From: Ariolimax columbianus
Taxonomy: Eukaryota > Mollusca > Gastropoda > Stylommatophora > Arionidae
Assembly: GCA_036924085.1 (NCBI GenBank)
Contig: JAVGWX010000005.1
Coordinates: 76,583,047-76,647,046 of the forward strand
Direction: 5' to 3'
Length of the DNA: 64,000 nt
Made by a program: the position numbers and the translations under genes. The notes under the pieces are model-generated. The model did not search any database. It had not been told where the DNA came from and worked only from the letters and a program-made list of their open reading frames with translations. Below are positions 22,262 to 34,076 of the stretch, piece by piece (position 1 is the first letter of the stretch; the number at the start of each line of letters is the position of its first letter).

Positions 22262-22475
22262 GGTTGGGTGCGCATTTGCCTTCCTTGTTGTTTATACTCA
22301 TACGTCAGGAACCCATTTACAGCTGGGTCAACTAGAGGAACGGTCGTAGCAGGAACGAATCACGCTCGGATTTGTGTATGTCCGTCCTTGATTTCGAACC
22401 CTGGCGCGGTGAAATCCCAGTCTAAGCAAACCAGCTCACTTTCGACTAGGCTACACGCTCTACACTCCATTCTGT
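22262..22475 (-). mobile_element. tRNA-derived SINE, copy 1 of a core-sharing pair
   Basis: The minus strand has an A-box-like TAGCCTAGTCGA (22,442-22,453) and a B box GGGTTCGAAATC (22,390-22,401). A body segment follows, TTGACCCAGCTGTAAATGGG (~22,313-22,332), which matches the body of the SINE at 31,337-31,620 although the two heads differ. The 3' boundary is not sharp and no target-site duplication was found. Confidence 0.65.
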
Positions 22476-22884
22476 GTATTTGTTTCTGTTTAAAACGTGT
22501 CCAGTGATATGATTGAACGATAACTAAAGGACCAGTCTTATAAAATGTATGCTCTGAGAAATAATTGGAATGGTACTTGCGTCTTAATTCACTCCAAACA
22601 GAGTTCCCTGGTTCCCATTTTACGTATTTGACAGCTCATGCATGGCATGACTGCAGCGGGACATTTCATTTCGGGTCAAGGGGCGGACAGGTCAATATAA
22701 TTTTATTTTAAAATAAATAAGCAAAAACTTAGATAAAGAGATGTGTAGAAAAGACGAGTTTATTCAGTTCTGGAAGAATGCAGGGCCCTAAAAAGTAGCA
22801 GAAGGAGATTTCATGATTGAAATAATTGGACGACCAAACACCACATTTTAATTATTGAGGTGGCCAATATTGAACAATGTCGAC
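22476..22884. other. No recognised feature
   Basis: AT-rich, nothing identified. Confidence 0.45.
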
Positions 22885-23195
22885 GTGAGGGATTACGGCC
22901 GAACGCCTCTAAGCCAAAAATCCCGCCCAAAAGCAGCCCAGCACGAATGCAAAGGGAGGCTTCGACATGGTGGGGACCTCGGGGTCACGCTCCAGCCCCG
23001 CCCGGTCAAGCCGCAGAATGAGGTCTCTGCCGTCCGCTGATAAAAGCGGGCGGGAAGCTGCTCGATATTCACCCCATACGGCGATGAGGAATGAAATCAT
23101 TTGTAGAAGACTTAGTTCTCGGTCGGGTGCCCTAAGCAGTAGATCAGCTACCTCACTGCGAACTGCTGAGACTCAACCCTTGACCATGTCCGCTC
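22885..23195 (+). pseudogene. 28S rRNA 3'-terminal fragment, diverged
   Basis: GAGGGATTACGGCCGAACGC followed by CTCTAAGCC and ATCCCGCCC corresponds to the conserved 28S block normally read as TGAACGCCTCTAAGTCAGAA. Further on, ATTTGTAGAAGACTTAGTTC, TCGGTCGGG and CAGTAGATCAGCTACCTCAC correspond in order to the last ~150 bases of animal 28S rRNA. The many substitutions and isolation from other rDNA show a non-functional copy. The alignment is from memory of the conserved region. Confidence 0.8.
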
Positions 23196-23199
23196 CCTA

Positions 23200-23440
23200 G
23201 GCGGACAACATCTCCGTGCAAGACTAGGCTTGTCACCTGGTCAAATGCACTATTTCGAGAGGAATCACAGGTCGCTGACATTTGGTCCACGTGCTTGGCT
23301 GATAAGCTACCATCTGAGGGATTACGGCCGAACGCCTCCAAGCCAGAATCCCGCCCAAAATCTCAGCACCGCTGAGATGGGAGGCTACGACATGGCTGGG
23401 GCTTGTGTCCCGGCCCGATCGAGCCGTAGGAATGCACCTG
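23200..23440 (+). pseudogene. 28S rRNA fragment, overlapping more 5' part
   Basis: The second 28S-like piece starts a little further upstream in the rRNA than the first. It has a degraded sarcin/ricin loop (TTTCGAGAGGAATC for TACGAGAGGAACC), then CTGACATTTGG, GTGCTTGGCTGATA, AGCTACCATCTGAGGGATTA and the ACGCCTCCAAGCCAGAATCC block. It overlaps the first piece by about 120 bases of rRNA sequence and lies directly after it in the same orientation. Confidence 0.82.
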
Positions 23441-23839
23441 GTAAAGTGCACTCCTTCCTCGCTCTTTGCATCTGTCTGCTATCAGTCATTCCAATGGACG
23501 CAGAAGAGATGCAGTCCAGCGGACACTGCACCTCCTGTCCTATGGTGGCAAGCTCCCGGGTGGCGGGGAATGCTAGGCGTACCATCACTGCAGATGAGCC
23601 GAGAAAATAGAGCGAGCAAAAAGATACCTCACTCATATGCATATGCTACGTTTCTGGCAGGACGTGACGATCCTGGGAAAAAGTCACACTGGACTGCCTC
23701 TCTTCCGGGATAGTACAAACTAGTACATAGTCCATCATATCATTGCCAAACGCTATAGACACGAGTAGGGAAGACTCGATAGTCCTGCAAGACAACTTCC
23801 CAAGAGAGACAACTCTGACCAAAAACAACTGCTGCCTTG
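23441..23839. other. Unassigned, GC-richer than surroundings
   Basis: Follows the 28S-like sequence. Several short overlapping open frames on both strands show no motif I can place. Higher GC suggests it belongs to the same insertion as the rRNA pieces. Confidence 0.35.
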
Positions 23840-23990
23840 CAGTTAGGCTGGGGACAGCCAAAGGCTAAGGAGGGCAACCCTACAGAAACGCCTGTTGAAA
23901 TCGGATGCACTGAGCCACTGGCTAACAAATTAAATCAGTGCAACGTAAATATCGCTGTAAACAGCGTACGATGAAGAAGAAGAAGAACAA
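23840..23990 (+). mobile_element. Possible 3' end of interspersed repeat family A, GAA tail
   Basis: GGCTAAGGAG, GAAATCGGATG, AAATATCGCTGTAAAC and the GATGAAGAAGAAGAAG end weakly match, in order, the 3' parts of the family A copies at 42,048-42,540, 50,781-51,030 and 62,778-63,275. Confidence 0.4.
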
Positions 23991-24954
23991 TGTCGACAAA
24001 AGTAGCGATGAAAACATCCAAACTATTTAATTGTATGGGTCGACGCCACATGAACTCGCACATGAATGTCTGTGTGTATCATTTTGGCAATTGCTTCTCT
24101 CCTTCGCTGTTTTCCTAGAATGCTCGATACAAAGTTGACTGAGTCATTTACTGTTTGATGATTAGATTTATTTTCAATATCTTTATACGCGCGATGTTTG
24201 ACACCTCCACAATTTAAAAGTGAACTATTCTGTAACTTCACTACTCCCAAATCCGATGCTAAAAATAGAAATGGATAGGCATAAGCAGGTTGAAAATCGG
24301 AAGTCGGCAGGATGATGTCGGAAATTTAATGTTTCACGGTCAGTTGTCTGCAGGTCTTGAAACTTGTGCCAACATCACGGCACAGTTTTTGATTTGCCTC
24401 TCGAACTGTGGCCGCCCAAGAGCAAGAGTCACTACACACTGACAAGACCGACTTCGCATTACTCAGAACTCAGGACTCAAAATGGTACTCAAGTATAGCA
24501 GTAGCTTCAACAGACTACAAATATCCGGGTCTCGTGTCAGGCAGTATGAAACCGCTTACACGATGTGCAGTTGGCGTCTCGTATATTGTCTTGCCCATGA
24601 CAACACACCACAACCAGGTCAGATTGGTTTAGTACGAACGTCATCTTCGATATACCAATAGACAATAGGCATCGGTGATGTTTTCTGATGTCCCACTACC
24701 ATCTGGATTATCAAGATGGAGAAATACGTGTCTATCTGAAATTAGATTACATGCACTACCGACCGACCATACCGGTCATTATTGCGCCAGGCTGGATGAA
24801 AGACATTAGTGAAGAAATACTGCCAGCTAGATGCGTCATCAGTCTTCTCACTTTTCTAGACTTTGTTTCGTGCACATTTAGCAAACCTGGAATGTAGCCT
24901 TGTTGAGTCCAGGCAATGTTGATAGTTTTTTATTGTTTATCGGATGTTCCAGAC
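23991..24954. other. No recognised feature
   Basis: Short open frames (24,023-24,250 minus; 24,408-24,632 and 24,688-24,897 plus) without recognisable motifs. Confidence 0.4.
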
Positions 24955-25620
24955 CAATTAGTGTCCTCTAGGTTCTATGGCATTACATACACTTTATATA
25001 GTGTCCTCTAGTTTCTATGACATTACATACAATTTGTATAGTGTCCTCTAGTTCATATGGCATTACAGACAATTTGTATAGTGTTCTCTAGTTTCTATGA
25101 CATTACAGACAATTTGTATAGTGTCCTCTAGTTTCTATGACATTACATACAATTTGTATAGTGTCCTCTAGTTTCTATGACATTACATACAATTTGTATG
25201 GTATCCTCTAGTTTCTATGACATTACAGACAGTTTGTATAGTGTCCTCTAGTTTCTATGACATTACAGACAATTTGTATAGTGTACTCTAGGTTCTTTGA
25301 CATTAACGCCGATTTGTATAGTGCCCTCTAGTTTCTATGACATTACATACAATTTGTATAGTGTCCTCTAGTTTCTATGACATTACATACAATTTGTATA
25401 GTGTCCTCTAGTTTCTATGACATTACAGACAATTTGTATAATGCCCTCTAGGTTCTATGACACCAAAGCCAATTTGCATTGTGCCTTATAGTTTCTATGA
25501 CATTAAAGTCAATTTGCATAGTGCCTTATAGTTTCTATGACACTAAAGCCAATTTGTATAGTGTTTCCTAGTTTCTATGACACTAAAGCCAATTTTATAG
25601 TGCCCCCTAATTTCAAATAT
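24955..25620. repeat. 40-bp minisatellite, ~16 copies
   Basis: Unit GTGTCCTCTAGTTTCTATGA + CATTACATACAATTTGTATA. Central copies are nearly identical. The right end diverges (CACTAAAGCC variants). Confidence 0.95.
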
Positions 25621-27508
25621 GTTTCAGACACTTTGTATAGAACTATCTAGTTCCTCAGCATGAGTGTTATATCGAAATCTTGCATTTCTATCCAGGCACG
25701 ATACTTTGAACGGCATTGACCTAACGTTTATAACCTCTCAGTCATACTGTTATTAAGATGAACTCGCATCGGTCACTGCACCAATAATCCTTTCAAAGAC
25801 GTCTTCGACCAAAGCCCGTTACATGTTTCAAAACGAAGACGCTTGTCCAACAACGTCAACGCGTCATGTGTTGTGCGACGATCTATTTTTGTGAGACCAT
25901 TCAAAGTAAAACGCATCTTGGGTGTGGGTATTATGTACAAGGTGTCCATACCACACATCTTGAATGAAATATTAGTTTATTTTTCAATTTGCGGAACTGA
26001 CTGCCCCCGATAAACACACAATACTTCTTCAAACGATGCACAGCCTATTTACCACAAACATGTGGATGTACACAAGAATATTAGTACTACTGTCTACTGT
26101 CCTACGACATTTTTCCCATTGCTGGGGTAATCGAGGGGTTTTGAAGGCTGAGGACTAAAGACCGCTTCGCCACTGCTGTCGCCACGTCGTTCGCTGGCTA
26201 TGTTTGTTTATTTCACCCCAACAGAAAAACAACATATGCCATATCGGGGCATCCTTGTCGGCAGGCAGGCCTTGAAACCATTCGGCCATGCGCTGCTCTG
26301 AGAACATTAATAATCCTATGTACAGTGAAAGGTAGGCTAACAAACGTGCGTTGAGAAAATTTATCGCATAAGAAATAAGTTTTTATACGCATCAGAACAA
26401 ACCAATCAGATTGTTAGTGTTATCTTTTTTGAGAACCATCGACCAAAGGGATGAAAGAAGGAGGGCGGGGAGAGGAGGGGGGCGGAAGAGTACGCCGGTA
26501 TTTTAATCAGAAGTACAGAGGTTCTAAGACAGGCTCGGCACTGATTAGTCAAAAGCGCATTACATTCTTTACAATTTCTTAATGTTTCTCTTCTGTCCAT
26601 TTACAGTCACCCCAATGAGTCTTAGTTCAGTCAATATGTTGTGATAGGAACGCTGTAGCCGTACTGACACTAACAATAACTATCTAACCTAGACGGCAAC
26701 AATGATTATGGAAAAAGAAATAGTACTTATCTAAGCACGCCTTGATGGAGGTAGTATGTTGGTGCATTATTTAACATAATCCTTTAATTCCCTTCTTACT
26801 TGTAGTGAGGTATGTTCAACCATCAGAGGCTCTTGCTTGGAACCAGCATTGCTTAGAACTTAATTTTGACTTCTGTTGTCTGGCGTGTATGCGTGTGCTT
26901 CCCGTGTTCTTAAAACACAATTGTCTTGCTCATCGTTCTCCCTACACTGGTCAAGTGCTCTCATTGGACTCGTGTAGCTTTGTGCATCATTTTCTATGTA
27001 CCCTTTCTCTTCAGATTTCTTATTCCTGCCATTACAACTACATTACTATTCCCTCTGTCCCCTAAACTTTAATTTCCCCTCTATTTCCTAAAAGTTTGCT
27101 CCCCCAATATCTATTTTTTTCAAACATTTCATGCTGTTCTGACAAAATATTTTCCAACCTCCCTCACAAATGAATCACCTATTATCAAAACCGTTCACTC
27201 ACTTTTAGTTGCATACCTCTCTGCAAAAGTATGTGCCCTGCGTTCTGATATCCCACTAGAATATCCCTTACTTTCAATTCCTACCCTTATTTACTTCTCC
27301 GAACCTAACTTAACTGATGCCAGTGGTTTTACCGTGTTATCTCTGTTTCCCAACTGCAGTTTGTTTCAAAACTGCCTCAATTTTCTTTTGTTTCTTGTTA
27401 TCACAGGATGGCTTATATTAACTTGGCAAAGCAGCACATCCAGCAAACAATGTAACGTAATGACTGATATTACCTTGAACTGGTAGCTCACCCAGCAGAC
27501 AGCTACAG
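25621..27508. other. No recognised feature
   Basis: 1.9 kb with no coding motif recognised. Frames at 25,773-25,958, 26,155-26,343 and 26,406-26,600 (all minus) and 26,805-27,065 (plus) are unassigned. Part of 27,000-27,400 is pyrimidine-rich. Confidence 0.4.
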
Positions 27509-27636
27509 CATCACATCATTACGGAAACACAGTTTGGTTGCATTAGACAATAACATCAACCTAACATCACATCATTTCGGAAACACAGTTTGGTTGCATT
27601 AGACAATCACATCAACATAACATCACATCATTACGA
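27509..27636. repeat. 56-bp tandem repeat, 2.3 copies
   Basis: CATCACATCATTACGGAAAC starts at 27,509, 27,565 and 27,621. Confidence 0.9.
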
Positions 27637-28009
27637 CGTCATAAGTTGCACCAAAGCGTGACGGTCATTTAGTGGTACAATGGCCATACCGCAATCAAGA
27701 ATGTATACTCAATACAAATAACCAATCGGTCGAAGCGAGGTTTTTGTGCTTCCTCACTTAGGTAAAAATGTTGAATAATTTAACTATTTATCATTTCCTG
27801 GTGACATTGCTTACTTAATTGCATAGTTGTCCTCTTACGTTAGTATCACATTTATTCGATCAGTGTTTTGAATCTGTTACTAGACGGATTCTTTATCTTG
27901 TGGACATGCAAATGTTTTGCCTAGTGGTGTTTTGTATTTCCTGAGAACACAGGTTCTATCTTTAGTAAAACATTGTTTATGTACCGCAATCATTTTTAGG
28001 TTTCAAATG
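27637..28009. other. No recognised feature
   Basis: AT-rich, nothing identified. Confidence 0.5.
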
Positions 28010-28320
28010 TAAAAGACTACTGTTTATCATGGAAATAAATAGGCTTTGCCTGTTATAAACTATCGTTTAAATTCGGGACATAATCATGTTTTGTCTTTGA
28101 TAATCTATTGTTTTTATTGCAGACAAAAATATATATTTTATCTTCAATAGTTTATATTGTATACATAAATATATTTTGTCTTTGATAGTCAATTGCTTCA
28201 TTTGGGGATATATATTTGCTCTAGTTTTGATTATCCATTATCTTGGGAACATAAATATATTTTGTCTTTGATAGTCTATGGAATATCTATACGACATATT
28301 TCTCTTTTATAGTTTGTGGT
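28010..28320. repeat. Degenerate TTTGTCTTTGATAGT array
   Basis: About six loose copies of a 40-60 bp unit containing TATTTTGTCTTTGATAGTCTA. Confidence 0.7.
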
Positions 28321-28349
28321 CTTTCGTCTTCGTTGCAAAATAAACAGCG

Positions 28350-29660
28350 ATGCACTGATGGCACTTAATAGTGACTCTAATGACAATAGATGATGACACT
28401 GCAGACACTAAATGTTGACATACAGGACAGTAGATGATGACACGGATAATATTATATGAAAACACTTATGGCAGTGATGACACTGGATGATGATACCAAT
28501 GACACTGATAACAATGGATGATGATATTCTTGACACTGATGATAAAAATGAATGATACAAGTGATGGCATTAATGACACTGAATAATGACGTTGATGTTT
28601 CTGACGACATTGAATAAACTTCATGATGAGACTCATATCACAGTTGTGATTGGTGGTCCTGATGGCACTGTTGCTACTGAGGGATGACATCGGTGTCACT
28701 GATTCCCTGGCCCATTCCCCTGATCGCAATGATGACATTGAATATAGTGATGTCACTGATCGCACTGGAAGATGTCATCGCTGAATCTCAAGGACTGTTA
28801 ACATTAATGACATGGAAGAAACTTATAGAAAAGATGACACTAGAGTATGTCATTTATTACACCAGATTACTACACTGGAGACATTGATGACACTGAATGA
28901 TGTCATTTATAACACTAAATGATGCCGTGGCACTGATAAAACTAGATAAAGACAGCAATGACAATGATGACATGGAGTGATGAATTAGATAATGATATTG
29001 ATAACATTGACAGTATTAGATGATGGCACTGATGCCACTAAATGAAAACAGGATGACACTACTAATGAGGACAGTGATGCCGCTGATGACACCTATGACA
29101 ATATGTGATGCCACGGACGGTACTGATGACACAAGCTGATGAGACTGATGCTTCTGATGGCACGGACAAAACTGATGATTCTGATGGCACGGACAAAACT
29201 GATGATTCTGATGGCACGGACAAAACTGCTGATTCTGATGGCACGGACAACACTGCTGATTCTGATGGCACGGACAAAACTGATGATTTTAATGGCACGG
29301 ACAAAACTAATGATTCTGATGGCACGGACAACACTGCTGATTCTGATGGCACGGACTAAACTGATGATTCTAATGGCACGGACAAAACTGATGATTCTGA
29401 TGGCACGGACAAAACTAATGATTCTAATGGCACGAACAAAACTGATGATTCTGATGGCACGGACAACACCAATGATTCTGATGGAATGGTCAACACTGAT
29501 GATTATGATGACATTGGATGATGACACTAATGTACTGTTGCACTCGAAAATGACACTCAGGGATAACACTGATGATGTCGCTGATAATAATGATGTCATT
29601 GATGATACTATCTAATGACACTGAATTAAGACACTGATGACACTGATAGCGATGGATAAT
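28350..29660. repeat. GATGACACTGATG-type array with 27-bp core
   Basis: Long degenerate array of GATGACACTGATG-like units. The core at about 29,139-29,480 is a 27-bp unit (GATGATTCTGATGGCACGGA + CAAAACT), about 12 copies. A 27-bp period opens frames on both strands (DDSDGTDKT on plus), and I reject them as genes. Confidence 0.93.
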
Positions 29661-30420
29661 GACACAGCAATCAATAAAATGACAGCTGACAGGTTGCAGG
29701 AGTTGGACATCTAGCCGGGTTGAACAAGAACGTAGATCTGAGAGAACAATGCATTAGTATGGATACATAACGAGCAAATGCAACTATATGTATCCATTCT
29801 GTTCTTCATTTACTGACCTCTGAGTCGGCCTGGAGGTCAGCGACATTGATTTTAAATAACTTAATGTACCATAACTAAACGGATAATTTATTTTTAGATG
29901 GAATCTGTACAAAGATTTCTGGTCATATTGTATTCGAGACCGCCTAGCTGTTATCGATCCCATTCGGTAAATATATCTTGTTGCTATGTTTGAAATAAAG
30001 CAAAAAATTGACATCCTTGCCTTGGGTTCCTTAAAGGAACTCCGGAGAACAAATTTCCAGAAATAACTGCTCATTCTGAATTTTGTTCAGCTGCTTACGG
30101 TGCTCGTGCAGGGGAGGGGGAAATTACCTGACAGATGGTGCAATAGCCCTAATAGAAATTCCAATTGATTAGACGTGCTAAATGTGAGAAAAACACTCAC
30201 TGAGACAGACATTCAAAGACACATCGATCGACCCCTCGAACTCAGAACATCCTGAAACTGATATTTAAAAGCTATAGTCAGCTTGGAGAACCCCGATTCC
30301 CGTCAAACTAATGAGACAAGCAGGAGAAATAGTTGCTTTTGCTGTCGCTGATAGATATGGGATGGGGCAGACTGCATGAAATGAAAGAAAATTACAACTT
30401 AAGCTAGGTTCGTATTCTTC
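29661..30420. other. No recognised feature
   Basis: A minus-strand open frame at 29,784-30,074 (96 codons) carries no motif I recognise. Confidence 0.4.
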
Positions 30421-30422
30421 TT

Positions 30423-31188
30423 CTTATTCTTCTCCATCGTTCTATGATTTCATGCGTCAACTTGAATACATCTAAAGCTGATTAGCCAGCTGCTGTTGCT
30501 ATCTCTGTAGAGCTTGTCAAGGAATGGTATTGGTTACCGTCAAATTTGCTGTCGCCGTTCCTCGTATGATAAACACTTTTTGTTTCTACAAATATTCAGT
30601 CGTCATTGTATCAGTACAGCAGACACTTCATCTGTATTTCCTATCCTTAGTTTCTTGAACAGACGGTGTCTCAGTCAATCGTAGCTTGAACGGAATATAA
30701 AGAACTACTGGTTACTACTTGCTCACCTCTGTTGAGCTGGTAATACACGTCATTTATTTGTTGATTCGTGTGTTCCGCTACACAACATTTAGTCCTGTAT
30801 CTACACGCGGCAAATATCTTGGTCACTTTAATTGTTATACACATATCTGGATGAGGTAGCTTTTCGTCATCACTTGACTGTCAGCCGCTTGATTGCCAAG
30901 AATGTTGCAGCGAGATGGAATCAACTGTATTGCAATCAGCTTGAATAGGTGCCATAGTTTATGAAATATCTCTTTTGATTCCTTTAGGCCTGTATTTGCA
31001 TGTCTCCCCAATGCTGAAACCACCGACAGCGCGTCTGTGAAGTGTACCGCTTGTCTGTCTGTATTATCACTTGTCATTAGAACTTCTGCTGCAGCTTTCA
31101 ATACCTCTGTCTCTGCTCTGATGATGATGTTTCCGGTCGCAACTGATGCCTTTTTTGTGTCAATAACTGACTCTGAAAGACTGTCCAA
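30423..31188 (-). mobile_element. LINE RNase H and C-terminal fragment
   Basis: Minus strand: RAETEVLKAAAEVL (RNase H catalytic Glu), VHFTDALSVVSALGRH (catalytic Asp), IQLIPSRCNILGNQAADSQV (C-terminal block, His changed to Arg). After frameshifts come YYQLNRGEQV, a decayed zinc-binding segment, and a GAA-rich end near 30,423-30,440. The 117-codon frame covering the RNase H part is intact. The first RNase H Asp and the RT are absent, and the 39-bp array begins just beyond. The part from 30,661 on is duplicated at 35,111-35,638. Confidence 0.85.
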
Positions 31189-31209
31189 ATGATTAGATGT
31201 ATGTTTTGT

Positions 31210-32677
31210 TAGGGCTATTATGACATAGGGAATATGTGAGGATAATATAGGGCTTTTATGACTTATAGATAATATTTAAGGATAATATAGGGATATTATG
31301 ACATAGGTAATATGTTAGGATAATAAAGGGCTATTACGTAAAAAAAAGTAAAGTAACTCATAGCATTACTGCCGTAGGGGTCTGAGCTGTTAGCGATCTC
31401 ACATTTCAAAGGCTCGGCTACATGAGGGCGGCAGCCGTCTCTTCTCTCTCGCCGATTTTACTTCCCGGACTGAGTCGGTACCCATTTAAGGCTGGGTCGA
31501 CTCAGGGGTCATTGTGGTCGGAAAAAAACACTACCGTCTCATCTGGGGAATGAACCTAAGACCACTCAGATGCGAAGCCAGGGCGCTATCATTGTTTTCT
31601 ATGGCACCACTGCGCCACGCGGCTATTATGACACAGGTAGTGTAAAAGGATAATATAGGGCTTTATAACTTATAGGGAATATGTAAGGATAATATAGGGC
31701 TTTATAACTTATAGGGAATATGTGAGAATAATATAGGGCTTTATAACTTATAGGGAATATGTGAGAATAATATAGGGCTTTATAACTTATAGGGAATATG
31801 TGAGAATAATATAGGGCTTTATAACTTATAGGGAATATGTGAGAATAATATAGGGCTTTATAACTTATAGGGAATATGTGAGAATAATATAGGGCTTTAT
31901 AACTTATAGGGAATATGTGAGAATAATATAGGGCTTTATAACTTATAGGGAATATGTGAGAATAATATAGGGCTTTATAACTTATAGGGAATATGTGAGC
32001 ATAATATAGGGCTTTATAACTTATAGGGAATATGTGAGCATAATATAGGGCTTTATAACTTATAGGGAATATGTGAGAATAATATAGGGCTTTATAACTT
32101 ATAGGGAATATGTGAGCATAATATAGGGCTTTATAACTTATAGGGAATATGTGAGCATAATATAGGGCTTTATAACTTATAGGGAATATGTGAGCATAAT
32201 ATAGGGCTTTATAACTTATAGGGAATATGTGAGAATAATATAGGGCTTTATAACGTATAGGGAATATGTGAGAATAATATAGGGCTTTATAACTTATAGG
32301 GAATATGTGAGCATAATATAGGGCTTTATAACTTATAGGGAATATGTGAGCATAATATAGGGCTTTATAACTTATAGGGAATATGTGAGAATAATATAGG
32401 GCTTTATAACTTATAGGGAATATGTGAGCATAATATAGGGCTTTATAACTTATAGGGAATATGTGAGCATAATATAGGGCTTTATAACTTATAGGGAATA
32501 TGTGAGCATAATATAGGGCTTTATAACTTATAGGGAATATGTGAGCATAATATAGGGCTTTATAACTTATAGGGAATATGTGAGAATAATATAGGGCTTT
32601 ATAACTTATAGGGAATATGTGAGCATAATATAGGGCTTTATAACTTATAGGGAATATGTGAGAATAATATAGGGCTT
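31210..32677. repeat. 39-bp minisatellite in copy 1, 26 regular units plus degenerate start
   Basis: Unit GGGAATATGTGAGAATAATA + TAGGGCTTTATAACTTATA. The degenerate first units (31,210-31,336) are separated from the regular array by the SINE. Regular units differ mainly at one position (GAGA versus GAGC). One unit carries TAACGTATA. Confidence 0.97.
31337..31620 (-). mobile_element. tRNA-derived SINE inserted in 39-bp array (copy 1)
   Basis: The minus strand starts with a tRNA-like head: A box TGGCGCAGTGG (31,608-31,618) and B box GGTTCATTCC (31,546-31,555). The body contains TCGACCCAGCCTTAAATGGG, and the element ends in a T/A-rich stretch. It is flanked by GGCTATTA at 31,329-31,336 and 31,621-31,628, an exact 8-bp target-site duplication. 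Length is about 284 bp. The head-body-tail order and the duplication make this a confident SINE. The body motif recurs in the SINE at 22,262-22,475. Confidence 0.9.
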
Positions 32678-33110
32678 GTTTCTGACGTGGTTCTTGTTTT
32701 CCACTATGATTATCGCAACTGATCTTTTCACCGCAGCCTAGGAGCTGAATTAAATTGAGATTGTCCCAGGGGCGACTGAGGTTTGCAGTTTCTATCCATT
32801 ATTGTATTATGTGTTATCGCCACTCCCTTTCATTTTGCATAACTATATGTGTATATGTGGGTCAATTCTGTGTCTGGGTGTGTGTTCTAAATGTATTCAT
32901 CTTCCTCTTCAACAATCGTCCTTGAAAGGAGGTTGTGACTGTGTATCGTATTCTACAGGGAGGCTGCGATGGCTTCGGTTCGACACATTCAGTCTCCGCA
33001 CGGCATGTTTGAAATCTGGTTTGCCTTTATTCTTCGACCCATATCATCTTAGGCTGCATGTATAATGTGTGTTTCCAGGACTGCCACTTAAAGGCGAAAT
33101 ATTGTATTGA
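32678..33110. other. Unique segment of the duplication
   Basis: An 87-codon plus-strand frame at 32,802-33,065, preserved unchanged in copy 2 (38,188-38,451), has no recognisable motif. Its preservation follows from the recency of the duplication. Confidence 0.4.
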
Positions 33111-33475
33111 TCAGCTATGGGTCCAGAACCTGACGTGAGCAGCCAGCTGTGGGTCGCGAACCTGACGTGAGCAGCCAGCTATGGGTCGCGAACCTGACGT
33201 GAGCAGCCAGCTATGAGTCGCGAACCTGACGTGAGCAGCCAGCTGTGGGTCGCGAACCTGACGTGAACAGGCAGCTGTGAGTCGCGAACCTGACGTGAGC
33301 AGCCAGCTGTGGGTCGCGAACCTGACGTGAGCAGCCAGCTGTGAGTCGCGAACCTGACGTGAGCAGCCAGCTATGGGTCGCAAATTCTCATACAAGCATC
33401 CAGCTATGGGTCGCGGACCTGACCCAAGCAGCCAGCTATGGGTCGCGGGCCCACATTCAAGCATCCAACTGGGGG
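33111..33475. repeat. 32-bp minisatellite, ~11 copies (copy 1)
   Basis: Unit TGGGTCGCGAACCTGACGTG + AGCAGCCAGCTG, CpG-rich compared with its surroundings. The translation repeats every 96 bp. Confidence 0.95.
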
Positions 33476-34076
33476 TTGCTGGCTGCTGTACGCTCATGCA
33501 GTGATGCATCTGAAGACCTTGAATATATTCAGAGCCTATACATTTTTCTATGTATTCAAATATAGCCTTCACTAACCGCCCCGACTTCAGGGGCTAGCGA
33601 CCGTTATTCTTATGCAGCCTTAACCCCCCTCCCTTTTCCCGCCCTCTTGTGTGGGCTCTATAAACGCAATCAATGCAGATAATAGTTTTGCTTTACATAA
33701 CATATATTTTGAAAACCACATTACATTAATAGAAAACAGTCTAGACAGATTAATATTGAAATATTTCCTAATAATTTTCTAATGATTCCCACCACAATAA
33801 TTAAGGCAATCTCTAACACTTCAAGAGAATGAAAAGTTACCATTTCTGCATGGAGAAGATGGCCCAGGGAAGTAGAAGTTAGGAACAATGGAGCTCGAAT
33901 CATGTCGCAGAGAACAATGTAGGAGAGCGGGATGCAGATGACCAAATGATAGAAGATAATGTAAGACAGACCACATAGCGAAGGAGGGAAGAAAAGACAG
34001 TCGACTGAATTATAGCGGAAAAATGAAGGAAAACGACTGGATGATGACGGAAAAAGTAACATAGACGAATAAATGA
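33476..34076. other. Unique segment of the duplication
   Basis: A short pyrimidine-rich stretch at 33,625-33,650. A minus-strand frame at 33,721-34,086 (121 codons, hydrophobic) lacks a recognisable motif and runs toward the array, so I do not call it a gene. Confidence 0.4.
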
